Source: Acidimicrobiia bacterium (GTDB lineage: Bacteria > Actinomycetota > Acidimicrobiia > Acidimicrobiales > Aldehydirespiratoraceae). Taken from it: DNA of 14,849 bases. Below are positions 1-6,780 of the stretch, piece by piece (the stretch's first letter is position 1; every line of letters starts with the position of its first letter). The notes below the pieces were generated by a model that worked only from the letters and a program-made list of their open reading frames with translations, was not told where the DNA came from and ran no database searches. Location of the stretch: contig JAJDZO010000307.1 in assembly GCA_022824605.1 (NCBI GenBank), forward strand, positions 1 through 14,849. Direction: 5' to 3'. Both the position numbers and the translations under genes were made by a program.

Positions 1-202
1 GCGAACGCGCCCGAGTCCGCTCCCAGCGAGGACGCCGATGGGGCATCCCAGCCGCACAAGCAGCATGAAACCCAACCACACCCACCACGCGCGCAAACGT
101 TTGTGGACAGAGCACTAGTTGGAGCGCCCTATCCAGCCAAACCCATTCTGAGCGAGCGACGGCGTCTCAAGTTGCAGTCTTGTCGGCAGCAGCAAAGAGC
201 TA

Positions 203-341
203 AGAGGCCGAGCGAATAGGCGAGCGAGCGGGCTCCATACGGGCGAGGCCGTGGGCAGCCATGCCGTGGTTTGGGCGGCCAGTGAGCGCAGCGAACAAGA
301 GCGGGAAACACCCCGCCCCGACGCGACAAACCTGCACCTAT
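203..341 (-). repeat. 139-bp intergenic repeat, copy A
   Basis: This stretch aligns without gaps to 1507-1645, with about 126 of 139 positions identical by hand count. Most differences are transitions, clustered toward the end nearest the upstream gene. On the minus strand it begins ATAGGTGCAG, 11 nt after the TAG stop of the homocysteine methyltransferase gene, and ends in CGGCCTCT. It holds a short hairpin (GCGGG 301-305 / CCCGC 312-316). I see no terminal inverted repeats and no transposase. It may be a dispersed intergenic repeat or a 3'-end RNA element. Strand is given relative to the neighbouring minus-strand genes. Confidence 0.85.
301..316 (-). terminator. Hairpin downstream of the homocysteine methyltransferase gene
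   Basis: GCGGG (301-305) and CCCGC (312-316) form a 5-bp stem with a 6-nt loop. On the minus strand it is followed by TCTTGTT. It lies 36 nt after the stop codon. The stem is short and the T tract is interrupted, so a terminator role is tentative. The equivalent hairpin in copy B keeps the CGGG/CCCG core although its loop differs. Confidence 0.3.
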
Positions 342-352
342 CTGCGCGCCCA

Positions 353-1339
353 CTAACGGCGGCGGCGGGAGCGGCGGCGGGCCAGTCGGTCTTCGGTGCC
401 CGGGGTTGCGGGCGGCGTGGACTCAATGTCGGGCGGGGGCTCGTCGCCGGCGAGCACGGCCGCGATCCTGGCGGTGTGGGCGGGGGTGCTGCCGCAGCAG
501 CTGCCGATGACGGTCACTCCCGCGGCCCGGGCTCGGTGGGCGTGGGCGGCCAGCACCTCGGGGGTTCCGTCGTAGACCAGGTTGTCTCCGCTCCACACCG
601 GCACGCCCGCGTTGGGCTTGGAGATCACCGGTGTGCCCGGCGCGGCGGCCGCGATGGTGGCCACCGCGGCCTCGGTGTCGGGAATGTTGTTGCCGCAGTT
701 GGCGCCCACCGCCGCCAGGCCCAGTCCGCCCAGCCGTTCGGCCAACTCCGTGCCGGTGACGCCCATCATGGTTCGCCCGGCGGTGTCGAAGCTCATGCTG
801 GCGGCCACGGGCAGGTCGCAGGCCGAGCGGGCCCCCCGCACGGCGGCCTCCACCTCGTCGAGGTCGCTCATCGTCTCGATCCACAGTACGTCGGCGCCGC
901 CGGCGGCCAGGCCCTCTGCCTGCTCGGCGAACGCGGCCTCGCAGGCTGCGGCCGACATGTTGCCCAACGGTTCCAGCAGCTCGCCGGTCGGACCCATCGA
1001 GCCGGCCACCAGCCGCGGTCGGCCCGTCCGCTCAGCCTCGGCGTCGGCCTCGATGCGGGCGTTGCGGGTGGCGGCCTCGTTCAACTCGACCACCCGGTCC
1101 TGGAAGCCGTGCAGCGCCAGGCGGAAGCTCGTCCCGCCGAAGCTGTTGGTGATCACCAGGTCGGCCCCGGCCCGCAGGTAGGCCCGGTGGATGGCTCGAA
1201 CCTCCTCGGCGTGATGCACGTTCCAGGCCTCGGGAGGGTCGCCGGCGCTGAGCCCCACCGCGAAGAGCTGGGTGCCCATGGCTCCATCGGCCACCAGATG
1301 ACCCTTGGCGTCGAGGCGTTCGCGGATGGACACCCTCAT
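353..1339 (-). CDS. Homocysteine S-methyltransferase family protein (stand-alone zinc domain)
   Basis: The enzyme transfers a methyl group to homocysteine to make methionine in the cytoplasm. Its single (beta/alpha)8 homocysteine-binding domain fills nearly all 328 residues. Visible motifs are VADGAMGTQL near residues 16-25, GSMGPTGELLEPLG near 113-126, and the zinc-thiolate ligands Cys215 (GANCGNN) and Cys281/Cys282 (GSCCGS). The GPTG..LEPLG stretch is closer, from memory, to MetH-type homocysteine domains than to classical betaine enzymes. The methyl donor (corrinoid, betaine or S-methylmethionine) therefore cannot be read from the sequence. I chose the ATG at 1339 because GGAG lies 8 nt upstream and because family members start just before this motif; the frame is open further upstream with a GTG at 1408. 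The C-terminus is a Pro/Glu linker ending in an Arg-rich tail (RLARRRSRRRR). The gene lies between repeat copies A and B. Confidence 0.88.
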   Translation of the reverse strand: MRVSIRERLDAKGHLVADGAMGTQLFAVGLSAGDPPEAWNVHHAEEVRAIHRAYLRAGADLVITNSFGGTSFRLALHGFQDRVVELNEAATRNARIEADAEAERTGRPRLVAGSMGPTGELLEPLGNMSAAACEAAFAEQAEGLAAGGADVLWIETMSDLDEVEAAVRGARSACDLPVAASMSFDTAGRTMMGVTGTELAERLGGLGLAAVGANCGNNIPDTEAAVATIAAAAPGTPVISKPNAGVPVWSGDNLVYDGTPEVLAAHAHRARAAGVTVIGSCCGSTPAHTARIAAVLAGDEPPPDIESTPPATPGTEDRLARRRSRRRR

Positions 1340-1506
1340 GAACTGCGCTCCGACATTTCGCGGCGCCCCTTCGTAGCGGGTGACCCACCTGTGGCCACCG
1401 CTCGTCACGGTAGCGCCCGCACACTTCGGCTCGGAGGTCGACAGGTAGTACTTCTTGCCGTGGCCCTGTCGTCCAGTGCCGCCGCTTGTCCGCCTTTTTT
1501 CCTCTC

Positions 1507-1645
1507 AGAGGCCGAGCGAATGGGCGAGCGAGCACGCTCCATACGGGCGAGGCCGTGGGCAGTCATGCCGTGGTTTGGGCGGCCAGTGAGCGCAGCGAAC
1601 AAGAGCGGGAAATGCCCCGTCACGATGCGACGGGTCTGCACCTAT
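1507..1645 (-). repeat. 139-bp intergenic repeat, copy B
   Basis: This is the second full copy, the same length as copy A (203-341) and in the same orientation, about 91% identical by hand count. On the minus strand it begins ATAGGTGCAG, 12 nt after the TAA stop of purH. The two copies therefore flank the methyltransferase gene as direct repeats. The hairpin core CGGG/CCCG (1606-1609 / 1616-1619) is kept with a changed loop. The element contains internal direct repeats, for example GCCGTGG twice and GAGCGA twice. Confidence 0.85.
1605..1620 (-). terminator. Hairpin downstream of purH
   Basis: CGGG (1606-1609) pairs with CCCG (1616-1619) across a 6-nt loop, and TCTTGTT follows on the minus strand. 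It sits about 37 nt after the purH stop, the same placement as the copy A hairpin after the methyltransferase stop. The stem is only 4 bp (the outer pair is a mismatch) and there is no clean T tract, so termination is only a possibility. Confidence 0.25.
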
Positions 1646-1657
1646 CCTCGCTGCCTC

Positions 1658-3304
1658 TTAGTGGCGGAACTGGCGTTCTCCGGTTAGGAGCATGGCTATG
1701 TTGCGCTCGTCAGCCGCCGCGATGACGGCCGCTTCGTTGACTGAGCCTCCGGGTTGGACCACCACCGCCGCGCCAGCGTCGGCTGCGGCGTGGATGCCGT
1801 CGGCGAACGGGTAGAAGCCGTCGCTGGCGCAGGCGCCGCCCGCGGCCCGGCCCGCGGCCTTGGCCGCGGCGATCTCGCCAGCCTGCACTCGGTTCTGCTG
1901 GCCGGCGCCTATGCCCCAGGCTGCTCCGTCCTTGGCCAGCACGACCGCGTTGGAGCCGGTGTGGGCGCACACCCTCCAGGCAAACAGGGCATCGGCCCGC
2001 TCGGCTTCGGTGGGCTGCCGTTCCGTGACCACCCGCCAATCCGCCGGGTCGGCCACAATCCGGCGGGCGGTCTGCACCAGGAACTCGTTGCCCCACCCGC
2101 CGAGGCTTCGCAGCTCCAACCTCGCCAGATGGCTGCGCGAGTCCGGCGAGCGAGTTACGACCTGATGGGCAAACCGCGCGGGGGCCTCAAGTAGGCGTGT
2201 GTTGGCTCTTCGGTTGGCCAGCCGCTCGATCACTCCATCGGCGAAACCGGGGGCGATCACCACATCGGCCTGCGCGGCGGCGACCATTGCGCCGGCGGTG
2301 GCCCCGTCGATCATCGCGTTGACGGCCACCACGCCGCCGAAGGCGCTGCGGGGGTCGCAGTCGAACGCCCGCGAGTACGCGGTGGCCAGATCATCAGCCA
2401 CGGCTGCTCCGCACGGGTTGGCGTGCTTGACGATCACCGCGGCGGGCCGATCACCGAGGTCGTGGGCCAGGCGCCAGGCCGCCTCCGCATCCAGCAGGTT
2501 CAAGTAGCTCGGCGCCGGGCCGCCGTGCTGAACCACGCCGTCGAAGAAGCCCGGCGTGCCCCGCCTCCGGTAACGGGCGCCCTCTTGGTGGGGGTTCTCG
2601 CCATAACGCAGCGCGTCGGCCCGCTCCAGCTCCAGCCTCAGCACTTCGGGTAGCCCCGACTCACCGGACGGCGGCGGCACGCCCGACTCAGAATCAGCCG
2701 AGTCTGACACCCCCGAGCCCGGCAGGCCCGACCCTGGCTCGGCGACGTCGAACCAGTTGGCGATGGCGGCCTCGTAGGCCGCGGTGTAGGCGAACGCCTT
2801 GCGAGCCAGGCGCCGCCTCGTGTTTGCTGACAGCCGTCCACTCTCACGGATCTCCGCCAAGATCGGCTCGTAGTCGGCCGGGTCGACCACCACACCGACA
2901 TGGGCGTGGTTCTTGGCTGCGGCCCGCACCATGGCCGGGCCGCCAATGTCGATCGTCTCGATGCCGGGCGACTTCTCGAACGGGTACAGGTTCGCCACCA
3001 CAAGATCGATCGGACCGATCCCGTTGACCTGAAGATCGGCTTGGTGGGAGGAGTCATCGCGGTCGGCGAGGATCCCGCCATGGATGCGGGGGTGCAGTGT
3101 GACCACCCGATGCCCCAGCATGACCGGCGAGCCCGTGTAGTCGGCCACATCCACCACCGGTAGGCCCGCCGCGGCGATCACCCGAGCCGTCCCCGCACTG
3201 GCGATCAACTCCCACCCCAGATCGACAAGCCCCGCAGCCAACCCGACAACACCCGCCTTGTCGAACACAGAGATCAGCGCTCTTGGTGTGCTATCCACGA
3301 GCAT
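1658..3304 (-). CDS. purH: Bifunctional AICAR formyltransferase / IMP cyclohydrolase
   Basis: PurH carries out the last two steps of de novo IMP synthesis: formylation of AICAR with 10-formyl-tetrahydrofolate, then ring closure. The N-terminal MGS-like cyclohydrolase domain covers about residues 1-185 (ALISVFDKAG, SAGTARVI, YTGSPVMLGHRVVTLHPRIH). The formyltransferase domain follows, with RYGENPHQ and the catalytic KHANPCG at about 293-299, and the expected C-terminal block ending in FRH. At 548 residues it is somewhat longer than the usual 510-530, because a Ser/Gly/Pro/Asp/Glu-rich linker of about 30 residues (about 188-218) separates the domains. I prefer the ATG at 3304; a GTG at 3328 would add eight residues. 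Neither has a strong Shine-Dalgarno. The gene is divergent from higBA, and repeat copy B follows its stop. Confidence 0.95.
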   Translation of the reverse strand: MLVDSTPRALISVFDKAGVVGLAAGLVDLGWELIASAGTARVIAAAGLPVVDVADYTGSPVMLGHRVVTLHPRIHGGILADRDDSSHQADLQVNGIGPIDLVVANLYPFEKSPGIETIDIGGPAMVRAAAKNHAHVGVVVDPADYEPILAEIRESGRLSANTRRRLARKAFAYTAAYEAAIANWFDVAEPGSGLPGSGVSDSADSESGVPPPSGESGLPEVLRLELERADALRYGENPHQEGARYRRRGTPGFFDGVVQHGGPAPSYLNLLDAEAAWRLAHDLGDRPAAVIVKHANPCGAAVADDLATAYSRAFDCDPRSAFGGVVAVNAMIDGATAGAMVAAAQADVVIAPGFADGVIERLANRRANTRLLEAPARFAHQVVTRSPDSRSHLARLELRSLGGWGNEFLVQTARRIVADPADWRVVTERQPTEAERADALFAWRVCAHTGSNAVVLAKDGAAWGIGAGQQNRVQAGEIAAAKAAGRAAGGACASDGFYPFADGIHAAADAGAAVVVQPGGSVNEAAVIAAADERNIAMLLTGERQFRH

Positions 3305-3336
3305 CGAGCCTACGGGGCGCCACGACACGGGCAGGC

Positions 3337-3351
3337 GACCGTTGCACGGTC
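3337..3351. promoter_or_regulatory. Perfect inverted repeat in the purH leader
   Basis: GACCGT and ACGGTC are separated by TGC and lie 33 bp before the preferred purH ATG. This could be an operator for a dimeric regulator or a 6-bp RNA hairpin in the purH 5' leader. It falls between the predicted purH promoter and the start codon. No regulator can be named from the sequence. Confidence 0.4.
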
Positions 3352-3379
3352 ATTCTGCCACCTTGCCCAATTCTCATTT

Positions 3380-3409
3380 ATATTAGAACATCATGTAATA
3401 GTTGAACAA
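3380..3409 (-). promoter_or_regulatory. Candidate purH promoter
   Basis: On the minus strand TTGTTC (3409-3404) and TAATAT (3385-3380) are 18 bp apart, giving plausible -35 and -10 elements. Transcription would start near 3373, about 70 nt before the purH ATG. The region is unusually AT-rich for this window. Its -35 element overlaps the candidate higB -35 on the other strand. Confidence 0.4.
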
Positions 3410-3429
3410 GCCACCTCCGAGCCTACGCT
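3402..3429 (+). promoter_or_regulatory. Candidate higBA promoter
   Basis: TTGAAC (3402-3407) and TACGCT (3424-3429, TANNNT type) are separated by 16 bp and precede the higB GTG at 3467 by about 37 bp. Just upstream, TATTA (3381-3385) and TAATA (3396-3400) form short inverted arms separated by 10 bp, a possible HigA operator. This is pattern-based only. Confidence 0.35.
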
Positions 3430-3466
3430 GCTCACGCCATTGCTCTCAACTGCCAATTGAGGCTCC

Positions 3467-3787
3467 GTGAACGTTCTGTTCTCCACAGCCAAGCTGCAAC
3501 GACAACTGTCGGATCAGAGATTTCTTCGGCGTCGATGGGGCGCGGAGGGCGCAAAACGGATCACGCTGCGACTACAGCAGCTTGCAGCCTCAGTTAGCCT
3601 TGACGACATGCGCCACCTGCCGGGCAGATGCCACGGCGGGGCTGGCGAACTCGCGGTGGACGTGCACAGAGGCCACCGCCTCATACTCCGACCGACGGCC
3701 GTGCCTCCGCTGACTAGGGAGGATGGCGGCCTGGATTGGACTCGGGTTGACAGCGTGACGGTCACCGAGATCGTCGACTACCACTGA
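3467..3787 (+). CDS. higB: HigB-like toxin, RelE superfamily
   Basis: The 106-residue protein resembles HigB-type ribosome-dependent mRNA interferases, which cut translated mRNA when not bound by their antitoxin. The recognisable family stretch is MRHLPGRCH at about 48-56, then a beta-sheet core with HRLILRP (about 70-76), DGGLDWTRV, and the C-terminal TVTEIVDYH. Length is normal for the family. I take the GTG at 3467, with GAGG just upstream (short 4-nt spacing). higA follows after 14 bp with a strong ribosome binding site, giving the toxin-first order typical of higBA. The first part of the gene is less GC-rich than its neighbours, consistent with acquisition by transfer. Such operons are usually autorepressed by the antitoxin. 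Confidence 0.85.
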   Translation: MNVLFSTAKLQRQLSDQRFLRRRWGAEGAKRITLRLQQLAASVSLDDMRHLPGRCHGGAGELAVDVHRGHRLILRPTAVPPLTREDGGLDWTRVDSVTVTEIVDYH

Positions 3788-3801
3788 CAGGAGGGGTTCA
3801 C
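3788..3801 (+). promoter_or_regulatory. Strong ribosome binding site of higA
   Basis: AGGAGGGG starts two bases after the higB stop, with suitable spacing to the higA ATG at 3802. It is among the best Shine-Dalgarno matches in the window, favouring high antitoxin synthesis relative to the toxin, whose own site is poorly spaced. Confidence 0.75.
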
Positions 3802-4131
3802 ATGACCGAGACGGTCGCAGTCGAGTACCGCCATTCCCCTGAGGTCGTGTTTCCTCCGGGCGAGACACTTGCTGAACTGCTCGCGGAGCGAGGGATCGCT
3901 CAAGCGGAGTTCGTAGGGCGCACCGGCCTGACCGCTGAGCGCGTCAACTTGATTGTCAACGGGCAGGCGCCGATCACCGCCGAACTCGCCGAACTGCTGG
4001 AGCGTGAAACCGGAGTCTCAGCAGCGGTTTGGGCAAACCTCGAAGCTACGTTTCGAGCGCACGAGGCACGCCAGTCGGACGGCGCGCACGCCGACCAAGG
4101 CCTAGTCGCGGGGGCACCCGACCGCCGCTGA
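3802..4131 (+). CDS. higA: HigA-like antitoxin, XRE-family HTH protein
   Basis: This 109-residue protein is the likely antitoxin of the preceding HigB. Residues about 18-75 carry an XRE-type helix-turn-helix of the HigA kind: PPGETLAELLAERGIAQAEF, a recognition-helix segment near TGLTAERVNLIVNG, and ITAELAELLERETGVSAAVWANLEATFRA. The family phrases PPGETL, LIVNGQAPIT and WANLEA support the call. After the HTH only about 25 residues of Ala/Gly/Asp-rich sequence remain, so this is the short HigA form without an ImmA/IrrE-like extension. It should bind HigB and repress its own promoter. Its stop lies 7 bp from the convergent sucD stop. Confidence 0.85.
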   Translation: MTETVAVEYRHSPEVVFPPGETLAELLAERGIAQAEFVGRTGLTAERVNLIVNGQAPITAELAELLERETGVSAAVWANLEATFRAHEARQSDGAHADQGLVAGAPDRR

Positions 4132-4138
4132 GCGCTCC

Positions 4139-5019
<881 letters not shown>

Positions 5020-5023
<4 letters not shown>

Positions 5024-5097
5024 GGCTGCACCCGATCCCGGTCTTGGCGGCTGTGTGGTTGCCGAAACCGGTTGTTCTCGTCCACGAAGATGCTCAC
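5020..5097 (-). CDS. 25-codon mini-ORF linking sucC to sucD
   Basis: A GTG at 5097 overlaps the sucC TGA in a GTGA arrangement and has GGAGG 7 nt upstream, the best ribosome site of the junction. The frame runs 25 codons to a TGA that in turn overlaps the sucD GTG, again as GTGA. Its first eight residues (MSIFVDEN) equal the SucD N-terminus, and its last three (VQP) equal the SucC C-terminus. The middle is Arg/Gln-rich. This is what remains when the ancestral sucC/sucD overlap is duplicated. The peptide itself is probably not functional; its translation would keep ribosomes coupled onto sucD. No protein evidence is available. Confidence 0.5.
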
Positions 5098-5106
5098 GGC
5101 TGCACC
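5073..5106. repeat. 34-bp direct repeat at sucC/sucD junction, proximal copy
   Basis: This is the second copy of the perfect 34-bp direct repeat (partner 4999-5032). It contains the last codons of sucC, its TGA, and a duplicated sucD-like GTG start. It follows an intact GGAGG on the minus strand, suggesting it keeps the ancestral junction. Confidence 0.9.
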
Positions 5107-6257
5107 TCCGGAGTTCCGGCGGCGGCCAGTTCCACCGCTCGGCGGGCGGCGTCGAGCATGGTCGGTTCCATCATCAGTTGATCGCTGAGGTGGGGCTCCA
5201 GCAGTTCGAGGCCCTCGGCCGCGTTGGTGCCGTCGAGGCGGATCACTATGGGCGAGTCGATATCGACACGCCCGGTGGCCTCGATGATGCCGTTGGCCAC
5301 CTCCTCGCCCCGGGTGATGCCTCCGAAGATGTTGATCAGGATGGCCCGCACCGCGGGATCGTTGGTGATGACCTCCAACGCGCCCGCCATGACCTCGGCG
5401 TTGGCGCCTCCGCCGATGTCGAGGAAGTTGGCTGCGCTGCCCCCCACCTGGTTGACCACATCCACGGTGCTCATGGCCAGACCGGCTCCGTTGGCGATCA
5501 CCCCCACCGTGCCGTCGAGTCCCACGTACTGCAGGCTCTTGGCGTGGGCGGCCTGCTCGCGCTCGTCGCGGGTCTGGGTGGCGTCGTAGGCGGCGTAGTC
5601 GTCGTGGCGGAAGGTGCTGTTGGCGTCGAGGGTGACTTTGGAGTCAAGCAGCACCACATCGCCGCCGGAGGTCACGATCAACGGGTTGACCTCGACGAGG
5701 TCGGCGTCGGCGTCCACGTAGGCGCTGTACAGCGTCACCAACGCATCGGCCACCGCGTCGGCGACGTCCTCGGGGATGCGGGCGGCCCGCACCCAGTGGC
5801 GGCACGCCGGCTGCGACAGCCCGTCGACCGGATCGATGTGGATGCGAGCGATGGCTTCGGGATCGCGGGCGGCCACCGTCTCGATGTCCACCCCGCCCTG
5901 CGCCGACAGCATTCCCAGGTGCTTGCGGGCGGACCGGTCGAGGGTGAAGCTGGCGTAGTACTCCTCGGCGATGTCGGACGCCTGCTCGATCCAAAGACGC
6001 TCCACGATGTGGCCCGAGATGTCGAGGCCCAGGATGTCGGCGGCGTGGCCGCGCACGGCATCGATGTCGGCGGCGACTTTCACTCCTCCGGCCTTGCCTC
6101 GTCCGCCGGTGTGCACTTGGGCCTTCACCACCACCGGCAGCCCGAGGCGGGCGGCGGCGGCCACCGCCTCGTCGGGCGACAACGCCACCTCACCCGTCGG
6201 CACCGGCAGTCCATACCGGGCGAACAGTTCCTTGCCCTGATGCTCGAACAGATCCAC
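5094..6257 (-). CDS. sucC: Succinate-CoA ligase (ADP-forming), beta subunit
   Basis: SucC carries the ATP-grasp nucleotide-binding domain and the succinate site of succinyl-CoA synthetase. From the GTG at 6257 the protein has 387 residues, the usual length, and begins with the family signature DLFEHQGKELFARYGLPVP. Later come VVKAQVHTGGRGKAGGVK (about 43-60), the metal-binding segment LVEVNPLI, and the C-terminal ligase domain with GANAEVM and NIFGGITRGEEVANGI. The frame stays open to 6893, but that extension is antisense to the next two genes and lacks family similarity. No Shine-Dalgarno is evident; TAGTAT lies 8 nt before the GTG, suggesting a leaderless mRNA. The gene is co-directional with sucD. 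Confidence 0.95.
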   Translation of the reverse strand: MDLFEHQGKELFARYGLPVPTGEVALSPDEAVAAAARLGLPVVVKAQVHTGGRGKAGGVKVAADIDAVRGHAADILGLDISGHIVERLWIEQASDIAEEYYASFTLDRSARKHLGMLSAQGGVDIETVAARDPEAIARIHIDPVDGLSQPACRHWVRAARIPEDVADAVADALVTLYSAYVDADADLVEVNPLIVTSGGDVVLLDSKVTLDANSTFRHDDYAAYDATQTRDEREQAAHAKSLQYVGLDGTVGVIANGAGLAMSTVDVVNQVGGSAANFLDIGGGANAEVMAGALEVITNDPAVRAILINIFGGITRGEEVANGIIEATGRVDIDSPIVIRLDGTNAAEGLELLEPHLSDQLMMEPTMLDAARRAVELAAAGTPEVQP

Positions 6258-6264
6258 GGGCGGC

Positions 6265-6271
6265 GATACTA
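6265..6271. promoter_or_regulatory. Possible shared -10 for divergent sucC and the 6279 gene
   Basis: The 7 bp GATACTA read as TAGTAT on the minus strand, 8 nt before the sucC GTG, and as GATACT on the plus strand, 8 nt before the ATG at 6279. Only 21 bp separate the two start codons, so both -10 elements must lie here or inside the opposite gene. Recognisable -35 elements are absent. Both transcripts could be leaderless. Confidence 0.4.
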
Positions 6272-6278
6272 GGCCGCG

Positions 6279-6746
6279 ATGCCCGTTTCGAGGGGACCGA
6301 GTCTGAACCTCCGCACCGCCGTCGTGGTCGGACTGGCCGCAGTGGCGGTGGCGTTGGGGCTGGCGCTGGGTGTGCTGCTGTTGACCCGTGGCGGCACCGA
6401 TGTGGAGATCCGTCTCGGCGACCCGGACTTCCGCGACATGGAGACCGGTCGTATCAGTGCCGAGATCGCCGACCGCGGGCCGATCCTGTTCGGTGACGTG
6501 GCCGACGGCGAACGCGACATCATCCTGCAGCACCTCGGAGACGACCCCGAGTCGGGATGGCTGGCCTTCGAGGCCCGCCGGCCCGGACAGAGCCGAGACT
6601 GCTTCTTTCGGTGGCAGGCCGAGCAGGCTGTGTTCGTGAACACCTGCGATGCCGACGACGTGGTGGACGCCGCCGGCACGGGCCTTCACCACTTCGACGT
6701 GGCCGTCGTCGACGGAGACGTCCGAGTCGACATCAACCCGAAGTGA
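6279..6746 (+). CDS. Membrane-anchored protein of unknown function
   Basis: I do not recognise a named family. The 155-residue protein starts with a short basic N-terminus and one hydrophobic segment (about residues 12-36, from TAVVVGLAAV to VLLL), predicting a signal anchor with the rest outside the membrane. The soluble part is a compact, acidic, probably beta-rich domain with two cysteines, Cys108 (RDCFFRW) and Cys123 (NTCDADD), which could form a disulfide. The pattern QHLGDDP.SGWLAFEA followed by C..RW recalls actinobacterial hypothetical proteins with a Rieske-like outline, but there are no CxH or CxxH cluster ligands. The ATG at 6279 is 21 bp from the divergent sucC start, and alaX follows after 34 bp in the same direction. 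Confidence 0.75.
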   Translation: MPVSRGPSLNLRTAVVVGLAAVAVALGLALGVLLLTRGGTDVEIRLGDPDFRDMETGRISAEIADRGPILFGDVADGERDIILQHLGDDPESGWLAFEARRPGQSRDCFFRWQAEQAVFVNTCDADDVVDAAGTGLHHFDVAVVDGDVRVDINPK

Positions 6747-6780
6747 ACCGGCCGCGCGGACTTGCCACACTGGAGGACCT

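Larger units (their letters stand above)
1..352. other. Left-edge region without a confident gene
   Basis: No gene can be assigned here with confidence. Positions 1-115 are GC-rich and several frames are open. The plus frame starting at base 1 stays open to a TAG at 217-219 and would give an Ala/Pro/Glu/Ser-rich tail. The minus frame reading out of the left edge (ATG at 75-73) gives a hydrophobic stretch resembling the start of a membrane protein. Either could be the edge of a gene lying mostly outside the window, and I cannot choose between them. Positions 115-202 are less GC-rich and look intergenic. Positions 203-341 are repeat copy A. I see no tRNA-like fold. Confidence 0.4.
1340..1657. 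other. Gene-free interval between the methyltransferase gene and purH
   Basis: The interval contains repeat copy B (1507-1645) next to purH and about 165 bp of other DNA next to the methyltransferase gene. A T6 run lies at 1495-1500 on the plus strand; I see no strong hairpin before it. The minus frame in register with the methyltransferase stays open through 1340-1510 with mostly G/C third positions. The short encoded stretch matches nothing I recognise. I find no convincing promoter for the methyltransferase gene. Confidence 0.5.

Noticed and set aside
110..202. tRNA or small RNA gene at the left edge
   Set aside because: I found no cloverleaf arms, T-loop consensus or stable hairpin on either strand.
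203..1645. Composite transposon carrying the methyltransferase gene
   Set aside because: The flanking repeats are short, direct, without terminal inverted repeats, target duplications or transposase. They are better described as dispersed intergenic repeats.
251..1687. Long plus-strand open frame (478 codons) over the methyltransferase gene
   Set aside because: It is antisense to a gene with clear family motifs and reads through both repeat B and the gene. It is Gly/Ala/His/Arg-rich as expected for a GC-rich shadow frame.
6594..6674. Rieske iron-sulfur site in the 6279 gene product
   Set aside because: The two cysteines are not followed by the histidines needed for a [2Fe-2S] Rieske cluster; only the overall outline is similar.
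6649..6780. Upstream ATG giving a 287-residue AlaX
   Set aside because: It overlaps the previous gene in another frame, while the ATG at 6781 has GGAGG directly before it and gives the normal family length.
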